A stretch of 64,000 nt of DNA, taken from Lactobacillus colini. Lineage in GTDB: Bacteria; Bacillota; Bacilli; Lactobacillales; Lactobacillaceae. The position numbers were made by a program, and so were the translations under genes. The stretch lies in assembly GCF_017874575.1 (NCBI RefSeq), contig NZ_JAGGLU010000002.1, positions 210,953 to 274,952 of the forward strand, in the 5' to 3' direction. This document shows positions 63,869-64,000 of the stretch, in pieces (the first letter of the stretch is position 1; each line of letters starts with the position of its first letter). Below the pieces are notes generated by a model. The model was not told where the DNA came from and ran no database searches. It was given only the letters and a program-made list of their open reading frames with translations.

Positions 63869-63999
63869 CTCTTGCATTTTTTGCCTATAGCTGGCATAAT
63901 AATATTCGTTGGTTATCCAATGGGTGGTTAGCTCAGCTGGCAGAGCAACGGACTCTTAATCCGTGGGTCCAGGGTTCGATCCCCTGACCACCCATAATT
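63869..63999 (+). repeat. Tandem tRNA unit, copy 2
   Basis: See 63665-63795. Further copies may follow past the window edge. Confidence 0.95.
63922..63994 (+). tRNA. tRNA-Lys (anticodon CTT), second copy
   Basis: Identical in sequence to the tRNA at 63718-63790, complete within the window. Confidence 0.97.
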
Positions 64000-64000
64000 A

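Noticed and set aside
1..64000. CRISPR array or prophage
   Set aside because: No regularly spaced repeats, integrase, capsid or terminase genes were seen.

Overview
The window is a low-GC Firmicutes chromosome segment that reads throughout as a Lactobacillus of the acidophilus/helveticus/crispatus group. Supporting signs are an SLAP-type (S-layer-associated) domain protein, a 158-residue nucleoside 2-deoxyribosyltransferase very close to the L. helveticus/L. leichmannii enzymes, a D-aspartate ligase plus asparagine-synthase pair (D-Asp/D-Asn peptidoglycan cross-bridge), AGGAGG ribosome binding sites, and the WalRK-YycHI-WalJ-HtrA-RlmH block next to tRNA-Lys copies. I cannot fix the species from sequence reading alone.

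Layout. 1-2.5 kb: the end of an MFS transporter, a DUF438/hemerythrin/PAS protein and a DUF59-DUF1858 protein. 2.5-5.9 kb: an accessory pocket with a small minus-strand ORF, an XRE regulator, a two-gene secreted glycine-zipper (bacteriocin-like) cassette and an IS110-family element whose left end folds like a bridge-RNA locus. 6-9.2 kb: D-aspartate ligase and AsnB-type amidotransferase. 9.3-11.7 kb: a metallophosphoesterase, an unknown protein and a broken AAA ATPase. 11.7-15.4 kb: a phnD-C-E-E ABC transporter, preceded by an unannotated 57-aa ORF whose 3' end forms a terminator. 15.5-19.7 kb: universal stress protein, tyrosine phosphatase, orphan PTS IIA/IIB, ndt and nagA. 19.9-26.4 kb: a GH31-like protein whose nucleophile motif appears lost, a DUF4097 lipoprotein, an esterase and a YibE/F pair. 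26.5-30.2 kb: a MerR-like coiled-coil protein, ddl and a CAP-SLAP surface protein. 30.2-31.5 kb: a second secreted glycine-zipper cassette with a small membrane partner, flanked by ~95-bp direct repeats that copy the 3' end of the next gene.

31.4-44.8 kb is mostly core genes: a TetR/membrane pair, amino-acid permease, prs, two alpha/beta hydrolases, a glycosyltransferase, DUF1002 protein, RNase H, cardiolipin synthase, sirtuin, TerC, DUF488 and 3-methyladenine glycosylase. 44.8-47.5 kb: a lysine riboswitch drives a fused binding-protein/permease plus ATPase, so the pair is most likely a lysine importer. 47.5-49.4 kb: an abutting HNH nuclease/HD hydrolase pair and a 44-aa basic protein. 49.5-52.9 kb: a HesB-like protein, SLC13-type transporter, LemA, HtpX and an IS3 OrfA remnant. 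53.0-55.7 kb: a TPP riboswitch drives ykoE-ykoD-ykoC (thiamine/HMP uptake). 55.7-63.6 kb: rlmH, an AT-rich spacer with DnaA-box-like sites, then htrA, walJ, yycI, yycH, walK and walR on the minus strand. The window ends in a tandem duplication of tRNA-Lys(CTT), each copy with its own promoter.

The best candidates for something undescribed are the two secreted glycine-zipper cassettes (3.4-4.1 kb and 30.4-31.3 kb). They share an architecture, and one sits between direct repeats that suggest recent acquisition. Next are the 57-aa leader-like ORF upstream of phnD and the IS110 bridge-RNA candidate.
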